Assembly: GCF_003234965.1 (NCBI RefSeq)
Contig: NZ_QKVK01000008.1
Span: 124,001 to 188,000, forward strand
Reading direction: 5' to 3'
Origin: Aestuariivirga litoralis
Lineage (GTDB): Bacteria; Pseudomonadota; Alphaproteobacteria; Rhizobiales; Aestuariivirgaceae
Length of the DNA: 64,000 bases
Both the position numbers and the translations under genes were made by a program. Positions 62,328 through 64,000 of this stretch are shown in pieces; position 1 is the first letter of the stretch; every line of letters starts with the position of its first letter. The notes below the pieces were generated by a model. It was not told where the DNA came from and made no database searches. It saw nothing but the letters and a program-made list of their open reading frames with translations.

Positions 62328-63734
62328 ATGTCATTCGTGTTCTATGACACCGAAACAACCGGCAGCAACACATTCTACGATCAGATCCTGCAGTTTGCTG
62401 CGATCCGGACTGACGACGCGCTCAAGGAAATAGACCGATTCGAGATCCGCTGCCGCATACAGCCTCATGTTTTACCTGCTCCCGGTGCACTCTTGGTCAC
62501 GGGTGTCACGCTGTGTCAGCTGTCTGATCCAGGCCTCCCATCCCACTTCGAAATGGCTGCTGCCATTCACGCCAAGCTCACCGAGTGGTCGCCCGCCGTA
62601 TTCGCTGGTTACAACAGTCTTGAGTTCGATGAGGGTCTTCTTCGGCAGGCATTCTACCAGTCGCTGCTGCCAGTGTACCTTACCAACACCGGTGGCAGCA
62701 GTCGCCTCGACATCCTGCAGTTGGCGCTCGCGACCAACGAGTTCGCCCCCGGTCTTTTAAAGATTCCCGAACGGGACGATGGCGTACCAACCTTCAGGCT
62801 AGACCGTCTCGCCCCTGCCAACGGTTTTCTCCATCCAAACGCTCACGATGCCATGGCTGACGTGGAAGCGACGGTTTTCCTGGCAAAAACGGTGAAGGAA
62901 GGAGCGCCGTGGATCTGGGATCACCTCTTGAGGATGGGGCAGAAGGCCGAGGCCTTGCGGGAGGCCAAAGCGTCGTCGGTCCGACTTTACACGGAGTTTC
63001 GCTTCAACAAGCCCAACCACTGGCTCGTTTCCGCAATTGACGCCGATCCGTCCAACAAGGGGAACGTGATTGCCTTCAATCTCGCCCATGACCCAGCTGA
63101 ATTGCTGTCGGTCGGGGATGACTCACTCAGGAAATGGGTTCTCAGCAAGCCCAAACCGCTGCGGACAATCAAGGCGAACAGTAGTCCTATTCTTCTGAAT
63201 ATCGACATGGCCCAGGGTCGTGCCGATATCATGAAGATCGGTGAGGGCGAGATCATGCGGCGCGCCAAAGCGCTTCAGGAATCTTATGAGCTTCGACACC
63301 GGTTGCTGAAGGCTTATGTGGAAACCCGGGAGGTTTACGAGGACTCACCTCATATTGAGGAGCAGATCTACGGAGGTTTTCCGGGATCTGGAGACACGGC
63401 ACTGATGCGGGAGTTCCATCGTTCTTCGTGGCCGGCGAGGATCGAGATCGCCAGCCGATTCGAAGATGACAGATTACGCAGGATTGCCAGACGAATAGTG
63501 TTCAATCACCGCCCCGATCTTTTCAGTGAGGATATGAGGCAGGCATTCTCCAAAGCTATCGCACAGAGGTGGTTGGCGAAAGAGAAGGTCAAGTGGCTGA
63601 CGATCGAAGGCGCCCTTGGCGAAATCGAGGAACGTCGAGAGGGGTGTTCCTATGAGCAGGCGCTTTCGCTTGAAGCGATGGAGGCATACTTCGTCGACAA
63701 GCGGGCATGGGCGGAAGGGCAGTTGGCAGGCTAG
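62328..63734 (+). CDS. sbcB: Exonuclease I (SbcB-like 3'-5' ssDNA exonuclease)
   Basis: 468 residues, close to the 475 of E. coli exonuclease I. DEDDh motifs: FYDTETTGSNTFYDQILQFA at the start, FAGYNSLEFDEGLLRQAF near 100, and HDAMADVEATVFLAKTV near 175. The exonuclease-I middle domain and helical C-terminus are present. It degrades single-stranded DNA and works in recombination and repair; in an island it may process phage DNA or protect the cell. It follows the 185-residue gene by about 55 bases. Confidence 0.9.
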   Translation: MSFVFYDTETTGSNTFYDQILQFAAIRTDDALKEIDRFEIRCRIQPHVLPAPGALLVTGVTLCQLSDPGLPSHFEMAAAIHAKLTEWSPAVFAGYNSLEFDEGLLRQAFYQSLLPVYLTNTGGSSRLDILQLALATNEFAPGLLKIPERDDGVPTFRLDRLAPANGFLHPNAHDAMADVEATVFLAKTVKEGAPWIWDHLLRMGQKAEALREAKASSVRLYTEFRFNKPNHWLVSAIDADPSNKGNVIAFNLAHDPAELLSVGDDSLRKWVLSKPKPLRTIKANSSPILLNIDMAQGRADIMKIGEGEIMRRAKALQESYELRHRLLKAYVETREVYEDSPHIEEQIYGGFPGSGDTALMREFHRSSWPARIEIASRFEDDRLRRIARRIVFNHRPDLFSEDMRQAFSKAIAQRWLAKEKVKWLTIEGALGEIEERREGCSYEQALSLEAMEAYFVDKRAWAEGQLAG

Positions 63735-63897
63735 CACATGGGCCATAACGCTCCACGCGCCGTCCTTTGTTCGCGGCGCGACCCGGCCGCAATTGCGATT
63801 CTAACGTCTGAACCGACGATGGCGCGTGCCAAGGGTTGGCCCAAGTGCTCTTCGGTTAGCTCAACTAAGGCAGTCCGATTCGGGAGGAATAGAATTC

Positions 63898-64000
63898 ATG
63901 GCTGAAGTGGTTTTCACTGAGAAGATCGAGGACCTTTATGGAAACGACAAGTTTCTTGATATCTGTATTGGTGATATTCTGCATCCCGATGAAAAACCGG
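63898..64000 (+). CDS. Start of an unidentified gene (runs off the window)
   Basis: ATG 63898 with GGGAGGAAT at good spacing; 34 open codons beginning MAEVVFTEKIEDLYGNDKFL. Too short to assign. The 160 bases before it hold its promoter but no clear pattern. Confidence 0.55.
   Translation, partial: MAEVVFTEKIEDLYGNDKFLDICIGDILHPDEKP

Overview
The window is a dense defence island from a GC-rich proteobacterium. Alphaproteobacteria is my best guess from base composition, Shine-Dalgarno use and frequent TTG/GTG starts, but no ribosomal or housekeeping marker fixes it. I see no tRNA, rRNA, CRISPR array, integrase or transposase. Nearly every gene is a nuclease, helicase, methylase, ATPase, phosphoesterase or unknown, packed into overlapping operons that switch strand.

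Layout. (A) 1-10711, minus: a DISARM-like module of an SNF2 helicase, a very large N6-adenine methylase and a long DEAD/DEAH helicase cut by the window edge. (B) 10905-15287, minus: an operon with a sigma70 promoter and a folded leader RNA, encoding a DUF3293 protein, a complete S-adenosylmethionine synthetase (MetK), three small unknowns and an SNF2-SWIM helicase. (C) 15528-18438, plus: an unknown, a HAD-phosphoribosyltransferase fusion and a DprA-like protein. (D) 18444-27842: Vsr and a C5-cytosine methylase next to a minus-strand GHKL ATPase, Z1 ATPase, DUF4420 PD-(D/E)XK and AIPR operon, a known restriction-like combination. (E) 28131-32983, plus: MerR-like regulator, von Willebrand A, HEPN, HD, PPP-type phosphoesterase and DnaQ exonuclease. 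(F) 33470-36562, plus: an unknown helical protein and an Hsp70/actin-like ATPase. (G) 36704-39396, minus: a small operon ending in an HNH-DUF3297 fusion, then 39936-42300 with small unknown genes. (H) 42301-43524: a gene-poor stretch unusually rich in perfect palindromes. (I) 43525-58635: DrmB and DrmA flanked by a NERD-helicase and a UvrD-like helicase on the minus strand, with a divergent pair (989-residue unknown plus SNF2 helicase). (J) 58866-63734: a second copy of the small-protein/SNF2-SWIM pair with its own copy of the promoter and leader RNA, divergent from a second HD protein, an unknown and exonuclease I. A new gene starts at 63898.

How it may work together. Regions A and I hold complementary DISARM-type parts (SNF2 and adenine methylase in A, DrmA and DrmB in I) but lie 32 kb apart, so they may be one scattered system or two distinct ones. 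Regions B and J share a promoter, a palindromic operator over the -10 and a 94-nt folded leader, so they are probably co-regulated; MetK in B could supply SAM to the methylases in A and D. The least explained units are region I, the VWA-HEPN-HD-phosphoesterase-DnaQ operon in E, the leader RNA shared by B and J, and the palindrome field in H.
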